A stretch of 64,000 nucleotides of DNA from Pseudomonas rustica (GTDB taxonomy: Bacteria > Pseudomonadota > Gammaproteobacteria > Pseudomonadales > Pseudomonadaceae), in contig NZ_JAGYHF010000001.1 of NCBI RefSeq assembly GCF_018336155.1, positions 124,001 to 188,000 on the forward strand, given 5' to 3'. Shown piece after piece: positions 34,510 through 42,186 of the stretch. Under the pieces are notes generated by a model. The model was not told the DNA's origin and made no database searches. It saw only the letters and a list, made by a program, of their open reading frames with translations. A program made the position numbers and the translations under genes. Each line of letters starts with the position of its first letter. The stretch's first letter is position 1.

Positions 34510-34844
34510 GCCTGCCTCAACTTCCGCACAATGGTTCACGACGGGAAATGCGCAAGGCACTGATCCGTCTGCGCATGGAAATGCACCGTCAGGAAATCCG
34601 CCACGAAACCGCGCAAGTGCTGCAACCCCTGCAGCGCATGCGCGGCATGACGCAAAACCTGCAAGGCGGCTTCGGCATCAAACACGCGCCGTTGTGGGGT
34701 GTGGCTGCGGTAACGCTGCTGGGTTTCATCACCGGCAAAGGCGCGAAAAGCGGCGGCGTCGGTGGTCTGACCCGTCTGATCCGTCTCGGCACCAGCCTTG
34801 GGCCATTGATCAGACTGGTCATGCAAAGCTCTGGCAAACGCTGA
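34506..34844 (+). CDS. YqjK-like small protein
   Basis: A 112-residue protein, third gene of the YqjD-type operon, overlapping the preceding stop by four bases. A strongly basic helical N-terminus (RREMRKALIRLRMEMHRQE) leads into a hydrophobic middle (LWGVAAVTLLGFITG) and a glycine-rich, weakly hydrophobic end. It matches the position and general shape of E. coli YqjK, although I cannot establish homology beyond layout. The function is unknown. A bulged hairpin 40 bases downstream may end the transcript. Confidence 0.7.
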   Translation: MSLPQLPHNGSRREMRKALIRLRMEMHRQEIRHETAQVLQPLQRMRGMTQNLQGGFGIKHAPLWGVAAVTLLGFITGKGAKSGGVGGLTRLIRLGTSLGPLIRLVMQSSGKR

Positions 34845-34880
34845 ACTGACGCATCTGGCTACATTCTTGCAACACCGGCG

Positions 34881-34910
34881 GGATGAACCTCTTATCCAGA
34901 GGTTCAATCC
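34881..34910 (+). terminator. hairpin after the YqjK-like gene
   Basis: TGAACCTCT-TATCC-AGAGGTTCA (34884-34906) is a perfect 9-bp stem, extended by GGAT/ATCC past a one-base bulge. No T-run follows, so it is a weak intrinsic terminator or an mRNA-end stabilising hairpin. Confidence 0.45.
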
Positions 34911-34967
34911 TGCATGCCTACCCGGTCGGCAGGGTTCAACCAGAACAAGAACGACTAAGGAGGCCCC

Positions 34968-36131
34968 GTGATCGACGGGCAACCGCTCGCCTGCTTTCAG
35001 CCTTTTATCGATACTGCCACCGGACGCATTGCCGGCGTTGAAGCATTGGGCCGCCTGCGTCAGGCTGATGGACAACTGAATTCGGTCGGGCCGCTTTTCG
35101 CCGACCCGCGCGTGCCAGCCATTGCCCTGCGCCGCCTCGACCGGCAGATCCGTGACAACGCCTTGAGCCGTCTGCATGAAGCGCCGGCAGACTGGTTTCT
35201 CAGCCTGAACATGTCGCCACGCTGGATCAGTCGTCTGCGCCCCGACCAAGCCTTGCCCAGCCTCAAGCAACTGGCCCGGCATGGCGTCGATCCGCAGCGC
35301 ATCGTTTTCGAAATCACCGAATTGGGCGGCAATAGCCAACGCCTGGCCGAAGTGGTCGCGCGCTATCGTCAGGCCGGAGCGCGAATCGCCATTGATGACT
35401 TTGGCGCGGGCTATTCGCAGCTTGATCGAGTGCTGGCCTTGCAGCCAGACATCCTCAAACTCGACATGCGCCTGTTCCAGGCCGCCGCGTTGGGCGGGCC
35501 CAGCAGTGACGTGGTCAAAGCGCTGGCACAGATGGCAGAAAAGACCGGCTGCTGGATCATCGCCGAAGGTGTCGAGACCGAAGCGCAGCTGAATTTTGCC
35601 TTGGAGTGCGGCTCGCGCTACGTGCAGGGTTTTCTGTTCGCACGTGCCCAGCAAGATTTCTTCCCCGCCGACGCATTTGTGCAACGCTTCGCTGAACTTC
35701 GCCAACGCTATGTCCGGCAGAAACTCAACGAACGCGGGCGATTGATGCAGATGCGCCAGCAACTCAGCGAACTGATGACGATCCTGCAAACCTGGGCTCA
35801 GGCCCGCGCGCCCTTGACTGCATTGCCGCAACTGGATGCCTTTCCGTGGCTGCTGCGGTTTTACCAATGCGACCGCCACGGCACGCAACTGACGCCCAAT
35901 CTGGAATGGCGGCAGAACGGCTGGTTCGCCGACAACCGCTATCTGGGGCACAACTGGTCGTGGCGCCCGTACTTCTATCATCTGCTCGCCGAAGGCTGGG
36001 AAGAACGCCGTCTGACCCTGTCGAACACCTACCGCGATGCCACCAGCAACCAGTACTGCCTCACCGCCGGACAGTTTTTCGACAATGGTGAACGACTGCT
36101 GCTGATCGACATTGATGCGGCGGGACTGTAG
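34968..36131 (+). CDS. EAL-domain phosphodiesterase with C-terminal sensor-like domain
   Basis: A 387-residue soluble protein with a GTG start supported by AGGAGG five bases upstream. Residues 1-245 are an EAL domain with the catalytic set: GVEALGRL (EAL), LNMSP, FEITELGG, IDDFGAGYS, ILKLDM, AEGVETEAQ and QGFLFA. Cyclic-di-GMP hydrolysis is therefore likely. A basic linker helix precedes a C-terminal region of about 130 residues (FYQCDRHGTQLTPNLEW, YFYHLLAEGWEERRLTLSNTYRD) that looks like the cache-type sensing domain of YkuI-like EAL proteins. There is no membrane segment, so the signal is cytoplasmic. It stands alone between the YqjD-type operon and dgt. Confidence 0.88.
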   Translation: MIDGQPLACFQPFIDTATGRIAGVEALGRLRQADGQLNSVGPLFADPRVPAIALRRLDRQIRDNALSRLHEAPADWFLSLNMSPRWISRLRPDQALPSLKQLARHGVDPQRIVFEITELGGNSQRLAEVVARYRQAGARIAIDDFGAGYSQLDRVLALQPDILKLDMRLFQAAALGGPSSDVVKALAQMAEKTGCWIIAEGVETEAQLNFALECGSRYVQGFLFARAQQDFFPADAFVQRFAELRQRYVRQKLNERGRLMQMRQQLSELMTILQTWAQARAPLTALPQLDAFPWLLRFYQCDRHGTQLTPNLEWRQNGWFADNRYLGHNWSWRPYFYHLLAEGWEERRLTLSNTYRDATSNQYCLTAGQFFDNGERLLLIDIDAAGL

Positions 36132-36200
36132 TTCCGCTTGCAGGCACGGGGCTGAACCGGGAAGCTAGGGCATCAGTTATCCAGACGGAGAGAATCAGCC

Positions 36201-37529
36201 TTGGATTGGCAGACCCTGCTCAACCGCGAACGCCTCGGAAAGCCGCTGCACAGCCCGCAAGAACTCGGCCGCAGCCCTTTTCACAAAGACCATGACCGCA
36301 TTATTTTCTCCGGCGCCTTTCGTCGCCTGGGACGCAAGACGCAAGTGCACCCGGTCACCAGCAACGATCACATTCACACGCGCCTGACCCACTCGCTGGA
36401 AGTCAGTTGTGTCGGCCGCTCGCTGGGCATGCGCGTCGGCGAAACCCTGCGCAGTGCTCTGCCGGAATGGTGCGACCCCGCTGACCTCGGTATGGTCGTG
36501 CAATCGGCGTGTCTGGCTCATGACATCGGTAATCCGCCGTTCGGCCATTCCGGCGAAGATGCGATTCGCCACTGGTTCCAACAGGCCGCCGGACGTGGCT
36601 GGCTCGATGGCATGAGCGAGGCCGAGCGCGGAGACTTCCTCAATTTCGAAGGCAACGCCCAGGGTTTCCGCGTGCTCACGCAACTGGAATACCACCAGTT
36701 CGACGGTGGCACGCGGCTGACCTACGCCACCCTCGGCACCTACCTGAAATACCCGTGGACTGCGCGTCACGCCGATTCCCTCGGTTACAAAAAGCACAAG
36801 TTCGGCTGCTACCAGAGCGAATTGCTGCTGCTCGAGCAGATCGCTCATAAGCTAGGTCTGCCGCAAATCGAAGACCAGCGCTGGGCGCGTCATCCATTGG
36901 TGTATCTGATGGAAGCCGCCGACGACATCTGCTACGCGCTGATCGACCTCGAAGACGGCCTCGAGATGGAGCTGCTGGAGTACGCCGAGGTCGAATCGCT
37001 GCTGCTCGGTCTGGTCGGTGACGACCTGCCGGAAACCTATCGCCAGCTCGGCCCGCAGGATTCACGTCGGCGCAAACTGGCTATCCTGCGCGGCAAAGCC
37101 ATCGAACACCTGACAAACGCGGCGGCGCGAGCCTTCGTCGAACAGCAAGACGCCCTCCTTGCCGGCACCTTGCACGGCGATCTGGTGGAACACATGCACG
37201 GTCCGGCCAAGCGTTGCGTACTGAATGCCAAGGACATTGCGCGCAAAAAGATCTTTCAGGACAAGCGCAAAACCCTGCATGAAATCGGCGCGTACACCAC
37301 GCTGGAAATCCTCCTCAACTCATTCTGTGGCGCCGCGCTGGAACAACACAATGGCCGCACGCCGTCGTTCAAAAGCCGCCGCATCCTCGACTTGTTGGGC
37401 AATAACGCGCCGGATCCACAGGCGTCGTTACACAGCTCGTTTCTGCGCATGATCGATTTCATCGCCGGCATGACCGACAGCTACGCCAGTGACATGGCAC
37501 TGGAAATGACCGGGCGCTCCAGTCATTGA
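36201..37529 (+). CDS. dgt: deoxyguanosinetriphosphate triphosphohydrolase (dGTPase)
   Basis: A 442-residue cytosolic HD-superfamily enzyme that cleaves dNTPs (typically dGTP) to nucleoside and triphosphate. The family signature is complete: [49 protein letters not shown] (the HD pair), [14 protein letters not shown] and [17 protein letters not shown]. The length is that of the longer gamma-proteobacterial/Pseudomonas type. The start is a TTG at 36201 with GGAGAG nine bases upstream; the conserved [12 protein letters not shown] begins there, so no later start is suitable. A GC-rich 24-bp palindrome follows its stop and probably ends the transcript. Confidence 0.88.
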   Translation: MDWQTLLNRERLGKPLHSPQELGRSPFHKDHDRIIFSGAFRRLGRKTQVHPVTSNDHIHTRLTHSLEVSCVGRSLGMRVGETLRSALPEWCDPADLGMVVQSACLAHDIGNPPFGHSGEDAIRHWFQQAAGRGWLDGMSEAERGDFLNFEGNAQGFRVLTQLEYHQFDGGTRLTYATLGTYLKYPWTARHADSLGYKKHKFGCYQSELLLLEQIAHKLGLPQIEDQRWARHPLVYLMEAADDICYALIDLEDGLEMELLEYAEVESLLLGLVGDDLPETYRQLGPQDSRRRKLAILRGKAIEHLTNAAARAFVEQQDALLAGTLHGDLVEHMHGPAKRCVLNAKDIARKKIFQDKRKTLHEIGAYTTLEILLNSFCGAALEQHNGRTPSFKSRRILDLLGNNAPDPQASLHSSFLRMIDFIAGMTDSYASDMALEMTGRSSH

Positions 37530-37537
37530 TCCGTTTG

Positions 37538-37561
37538 CACCCGACCGGCGCCGGTCGGGTG
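37538..37561 (+). terminator. GC-rich palindrome after dgt
   Basis: CACCCGACCGGC followed directly by GCCGGTCGGGTG is a perfect 24-bp palindrome nine bases after the dgt stop. It can fold into a strong hairpin. The following TAACCATTATC has no T-run, so termination may be partial or Rho-assisted. Confidence 0.55.
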
Positions 37562-37858
37562 TAACCATTATCGAAGGTCTCTGCTAGCTATGATGCACCC
37601 TCTTTTGCGGCGTAATTCAAACAAATATTAAACACACTATAAAACCCCAGTTGCGACCCGCACTTGCAAAACACTCTGCGCAAACCCGCGACATTTGAAA
37701 CAGCCCTTCCTTACGTCAAACCTAATCACCCGTAGTCCCATTCCCAAGTAATTGTAGGAATTATCCTATAACGCACCTAGAGCCATGTCCGCTCATACGA
37801 GCGTTCATACATCTGAGCTAAGGTGCGCGCTTTATTCGTGCTTGTATGGGATTTGATT
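37562..37858 (+). promoter_or_regulatory. upstream region of the two-component operon with palindrome TAGGA-ATTA-TCCTA
   Basis: About 300 bases without a gene. TAGGAATTATCCTA (37755-37768) has exact 5-bp arms and overlaps a possible -10 (CTATAA, 37766 on), about 90 bases before the response-regulator start. A NarL/BvgA-type regulator binds short inverted repeats of this size, so autoregulation is possible. Confidence 0.4.
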
Positions 37859-38485
37859 ATGAACTCCGTTTTTATTGTCGACGATCACCCGGTCATCCGT
37901 CTTGCCGTTCGCATGCTGCTGGAACATGAAGGCTATAAGGTCGTCGGCGAAACCGATAATGGGGTCGATGCCATGCAAATGGTGCGCGAGTGCATGCCTG
38001 ACCTGATCATCCTTGACATCAGCATCCCCAAGCTCGATGGGCTCGAAGTGCTGGCCCGCTTCAACGCCATGGGTTCCTGCCTGAAAACCCTGGTGCTCAC
38101 CGCCCAGTGCCCGACCTTGTTCGGCATTCGCTGCATGCAGTCCGGCGCTTCAGGTTACGTGTGCAAGCAGGAAGACTTGAGTGAACTGGTCAGTGCAATC
38201 AAGGCAGTACTTTCCGGTTACAACTATTTCCCGAGTCAGGCATTGAATCCTGTACGTAGCGATGACATTCGTTATGCTGAACTTGAATTATTCAAATCGG
38301 TCAACGACCGCGAACTCATGGTGTTACAACTATTTGCCCAAGGACGGACTAACAAGGAAATTGCCAAAGGCATGTTTCTCAGCAATAAAACCGTGAGCAC
38401 TTACAAAAAACGCTTAATGCAAAAACTCAAAGCCAAATCCCTTGTTGAACTAATCGAAATGGCCAAACGTAACGCACTCGTGTGA
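37859..38485 (+). CDS. NarL/BvgA-type response regulator
   Basis: A 208-residue DNA-binding response regulator. The receiver domain (residues 1-120) has FIVDDHPVIRLAVRMLL, phospho-acceptor Asp in DLIILDISIPKLDGLEVL and the lysine in SGYVCKQEDL. The LuxR-type helix-turn-helix at the C-terminus reads FKSVNDRELMVLQLFAQGRTNKEIAKGMFLSNKTVSTYKKRL (as a region). ATG 37859 is used because the receiver starts directly with NSVFIVDDHP. It overlaps the sensor kinase gene by four bases (GTGTGA), so the two are one signalling pair of the BvgA/EvgA class. The target genes are unknown. Confidence 0.9.
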   Translation: MNSVFIVDDHPVIRLAVRMLLEHEGYKVVGETDNGVDAMQMVRECMPDLIILDISIPKLDGLEVLARFNAMGSCLKTLVLTAQCPTLFGIRCMQSGASGYVCKQEDLSELVSAIKAVLSGYNYFPSQALNPVRSDDIRYAELELFKSVNDRELMVLQLFAQGRTNKEIAKGMFLSNKTVSTYKKRLMQKLKAKSLVELIEMAKRNALV

Positions 38486-38493
38486 GAGCCCGC

Positions 38494-41400
38494 ATGCCCA
38501 GTCGTTTAAAGGACTATTTAATAGCGTTGAGTGCAAGCCTGTTGCTGAGCTCAAACGTGTTCGCCATGGTTGGCGAATCACCGGTGTATGCCTTATTCAG
38601 TCGCACGACCGGCGAATCGTTATCGGTCACCTTCGAGGCGTCGCAACGACAGTGGTTGCACACCCGCAGCGAACTGGTGCTGGGCACCTCGGCACCGGAT
38701 TACCCGCCGTTCGACATGACCGTCAGTGGCCGCGATTATGAAGGTCTGACTGCCGACTACGCCGGTTTCCTCAGCGAAGCCACCGGACTGCCGATCCGCA
38801 TTCAACGATTCCCCTCGCGGGATGCCGCTATTCGCGCGTTGCTGGATGGCCAGGTCGATCTGCTCGGAACGGCGAACGGCTACGAAGCCGGCAACGCCAA
38901 TCTGGCTCTGTCCGAGCCCTACGCGGTCGACCAGCCGGTGCTGGTGACGCGCGAAGGCGAAACCCGCTCCCTGAGCGAAGGCTTGGCCGGCCTGCGTTTG
39001 AGCATGGTTTATCACTATTTGCCGCTGGCCGAGGTCAAGGCGCTGTACCCCAAAGCGCTGATCACCTGCTATCCGTCGTACCAGAACGCAATTAACGCGG
39101 TGGCATTCGACCAGGCCGATGTCTTTCTCGGCGACACCCTGTCCACGCACTACATGATCAACAAGGGTTACCTCAACAACGTGCGCATGGCCAACTTCGG
39201 CAAACAGGAAGCCCAAGGGTTCAGCTTCGCCGTGCGCCGCAACAATCCGCAGTTGCTGGACGTCATCAACACGGTACTCAAAGCGGTACCGCGCAGTGTG
39301 CGCGAGAACATCGCCAAACGCTGGAGCGCCGGCAGCGACATGTTGCTGACTGACCAGAAACTGCAACTGACCCGCCGCGAAGAGGCCTGGCTCAAGCAGC
39401 ATCCCGTGGTCAGCGTACTGGTCAACGAGGCTTACGCGCCGCTGACGTTCTTCGACGGCGATGGCAATTTTCGCGGCATCAGCGCCGACCTGCTGGAGCT
39501 GATCCGTCTGCGTACCGGCCTGCGTTTCGACATCCGCCGCAGCCGCAACGATGCCGAAATGGTCAAACAGATCGACAACCACCAGGCCGACCTTATTGCA
39601 GCGCTGCTGCCGACCGCCGAGCGCGAAGAGGCCCTGACTTTCAGTCGTCCTTATCTGGAAAACTCTTACGTCCTGCTGACCCGCAAGAGTGCGGGCAGCC
39701 CGACCAATCTCGGCCAGCTCAAAGACAAACCGATCGCGATTGCGCAAGGCAATCCAATGGTCGAGTACCTGCGCCGCGAATTTCCACGCATCCAGTTGAT
39801 CGAGACACCGGACACCTTCAGCGCGGTTTCGCTGCTGGCCGAAGGTCATGTTGAAGGCGCGGTGAATTCTCTGGTGATCGCCAACTACTTCATCTCTTCG
39901 CGGATTTTCGAGCGGGCGCTGCAGATCACCACCACCATCGGCACCGGTCAGGCCGCCTTTTCTCTGGCCACGGCGCGCGACAATACCGAGCTGAGTTCGA
40001 TCATCAACAAAGCCCTGCTGAGCATCGCCCCCGAAGAACTGGGTGTGATCAATGGTCGCTGGCGCGGCTACACCTCGGCCTCGCAGAACACCTGGCGCAA
40101 TTATCAACGCCTGTTCTATCAAGTCATCGGGGCTGCCGGCGTGGTTCTGCTGTTGTTGCTGGCGTGGAACGCCTATATGCGCCGCCAGATCAACCAGCGC
40201 AAAGCAGCGGAACGGGCGCTCAACGACCAGTTCGAATTCATGCGTTCACTGGTCAATGGCACGCCGCACCCGATCTACGTGCGTGACCGGCAAGGACTGT
40301 TGCAAAGCTGCAATGACAGCTACCTCGAAGCCTTCAACGCCAAACGAGAAGACGTGATCGGCAAAAGCGTCATGCAGGGCACGCTGAGCAACGCCTTCGA
40401 AGCCCAGGCATTCCAGGCGGACTATCAGCGAGTCATCGCCCAAGGCAAGCCGCTGGTGCTCGACCGTCCCTTGCACATCGGCAATCGGCGGCTGACGATC
40501 TATCACTGGATCCTGCCCTATCGTGACTCCAGCGCAGACGTGCAAGGCATCATCGGCGGCTGGATCGACATCAGCGAACGCCGCCAGCTGTTCGAGGAAC
40601 TGCGCACGGCCAAAGAGCAGGCCGACGATGCGAATCGTGCGAAAAGTACCTTTCTGGCGACGATGAGCCACGAGATCCGCACGCCAATGAATGCGGTCAT
40701 CGGCATGCTCGAACTGACGCTCAAACGCATGGATCAGCAGCACCCCGATCGCTCATCGATCGACACCGCCTACCATTCGGCCAAGGATCTGCTGGGTCTG
40801 ATCGGCGATATTCTGGATATCGCGCGAATCGAATCCGGGCGCCTGAGCCTGAGCCCGGAGCGGGTCAACCTGGTCGAAACGGTGGCGTCTGTTACGCGCA
40901 TCTTCGATGGTCTGGCGCGGCAAAAAAACCTGTCACTGCACATGACGTTCAACCCGCCGCAACTGGCGGTCGACGTGCAACTGGATCCGCTGCGCTTCAA
41001 GCAAGTGCTGTCCAACCTGATCAGCAACGCGATCAAGTTCACCGAGCATGGCCAAATCAGGATCACTCTCGATCTGATGAAAACCGACGATCCGGCGCGT
41101 TCATTGATGCAACTGACCGTTCAAGACAGTGGCGTGGGCATCAGCGCCGAAGATCAGCAGCGTCTGTTCGAGCCTTTTGCCCAAGCGGAGAACAGCGCTC
41201 AGCAAGCCCGCAGTGGCGCGGGTCTGGGTCTGGTGATCAGTCGCAGCCTGTGCGAAATGATGGGTGGAAAACTGCAGTTGAGCAGCCATCCCGGGATCGG
41301 CACTCAGGTGTGTATTTCCCTGCCATTGGAAACATTTCCCGCCGAAGTGATCACCCGCAAAGCCGAGCCGCCGATCAAGGCATCACTCGCCCCACTCAAC

Positions 41401-42138
41401 GTATTGGTGGTGGATGATCACCCGGCCAATCGTCTGCTGATGTGTCAGCAACTGGAGTTTCTGGGGCACCAGTGCAGCCTCGCCGAAAACGGCAGCAGCG
41501 GACTGGACATGTGGAAAGCAGGTCAATTCGATCTGGTGATCGCCGACTGCAACATGCCGTTGATGAACGGCTATGACCTGACCCGCGCGATACGCCTGCA
41601 TGAGCAGCAGAACCACAGCCCGCCGTGCACGGTGCTGGGTTTCACCGCCAATGCTCAACCCGAGGAAATCCTGCGCTGTAAGCAGGCCGGGATGGACGAC
41701 TGCCTGTTCAAACCCTTGAGCCTGAGCCAACTGAGCCACTGGGTGGACGGCATCACCCCAGCCCCTCAAGCGCCGGCATTCAACCTGCAAAGCCTGAACT
41801 TGCTGACCGGCGGCAACCCTGCACAGGGCCGACGATTGTTGGCCGAGTTGCTCAAAAGCAGCCGCCTCGACCGTGAAGAATTACTCGCGCTGTCGCCGCA
41901 GAACGACTGCCAGGCATTGGCGCTGGTCGCCCACAAGATCAAAGGCGCGGCACGCATTGCACAGGCTTCGCGAGTGATCGAATGCTGCGACGCACTGGAA
42001 CAAGCCTGCAACCAGTCAATGTCGGCAGACGAGATTGCGCGGCGCTGTGCGGCGAGCAATCAGGTGATGCTCGAACTGGAGCAGGCGTTGCAGCAACAAT
42101 TGGCATTGGCCGACCAAGGCAAAATGACTGTGCCTTAA
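38494..42138 (+). CDS. BvgS/EvgS-like hybrid sensor histidine kinase
   Basis: About 1214 residues. A signal-type hydrophobic start is followed by two tandem periplasmic SBP_bac_3 Venus-flytrap domains (about 60-275 and 300-525; LVLGTSAPDYPPFDMTV, SVLVNEAYAPLTFFDGD). A membrane segment (VIGAAGVVLLLLLAWNAY) and a PAS domain (LVNGTPHPIYVRDRQG) lead to HisKA (LATMSHEIRTPMNAVIGM), HATPase (NLISNAIKFTEHGQ, GAGLGLVISRSL), a receiver (Asp in LVIADCNMPLMNGY) and a C-terminal Hpt (VAHKIKGAARIAQ). This is the complete four-step phosphorelay of BvgS/EvgS. ATG 38494 is preferred; GTG 38482 overlaps the regulator stop. The ligand is unknown. An HD-GYP gene follows 48 bases downstream. Confidence 0.9.
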   Translation: MPSRLKDYLIALSASLLLSSNVFAMVGESPVYALFSRTTGESLSVTFEASQRQWLHTRSELVLGTSAPDYPPFDMTVSGRDYEGLTADYAGFLSEATGLPIRIQRFPSRDAAIRALLDGQVDLLGTANGYEAGNANLALSEPYAVDQPVLVTREGETRSLSEGLAGLRLSMVYHYLPLAEVKALYPKALITCYPSYQNAINAVAFDQADVFLGDTLSTHYMINKGYLNNVRMANFGKQEAQGFSFAVRRNNPQLLDVINTVLKAVPRSVRENIAKRWSAGSDMLLTDQKLQLTRREEAWLKQHPVVSVLVNEAYAPLTFFDGDGNFRGISADLLELIRLRTGLRFDIRRSRNDAEMVKQIDNHQADLIAALLPTAEREEALTFSRPYLENSYVLLTRKSAGSPTNLGQLKDKPIAIAQGNPMVEYLRREFPRIQLIETPDTFSAVSLLAEGHVEGAVNSLVIANYFISSRIFERALQITTTIGTGQAAFSLATARDNTELSSIINKALLSIAPEELGVINGRWRGYTSASQNTWRNYQRLFYQVIGAAGVVLLLLLAWNAYMRRQINQRKAAERALNDQFEFMRSLVNGTPHPIYVRDRQGLLQSCNDSYLEAFNAKREDVIGKSVMQGTLSNAFEAQAFQADYQRVIAQGKPLVLDRPLHIGNRRLTIYHWILPYRDSSADVQGIIGGWIDISERRQLFEELRTAKEQADDANRAKSTFLATMSHEIRTPMNAVIGMLELTLKRMDQQHPDRSSIDTAYHSAKDLLGLIGDILDIARIESGRLSLSPERVNLVETVASVTRIFDGLARQKNLSLHMTFNPPQLAVDVQLDPLRFKQVLSNLISNAIKFTEHGQIRITLDLMKTDDPARSLMQLTVQDSGVGISAEDQQRLFEPFAQAENSAQQARSGAGLGLVISRSLCEMMGGKLQLSSHPGIGTQVCISLPLETFPAEVITRKAEPPIKASLAPLNVLVVDDHPANRLLMCQQLEFLGHQCSLAENGSSGLDMWKAGQFDLVIADCNMPLMNGYDLTRAIRLHEQQNHSPPCTVLGFTANAQPEEILRCKQAGMDDCLFKPLSLSQLSHWVDGITPAPQAPAFNLQSLNLLTGGNPAQGRRLLAELLKSSRLDREELLALSPQNDCQALALVAHKIKGAARIAQASRVIECCDALEQACNQSMSADEIARRCAASNQVMLELEQALQQQLALADQGKMTVP

Positions 42139-42186
42139 CTATGCTTGGGCGCTGAGCAGTGAGTTAAACCTTTTGGAGAGCCAGAA

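Noticed and set aside
34536..35981. 481-codon frame opposite the EAL and YqjK-like genes
   Set aside because: It is fully antisense to genes with clear domains. Long antisense frames are expected in GC-rich Pseudomonas DNA, and its translation shows no domain.
38620..40122. 500-codon frame opposite the BvgS-like kinase
   Set aside because: Shadow of the sensor-kinase coding sequence; low-complexity translation without a ribosome site.
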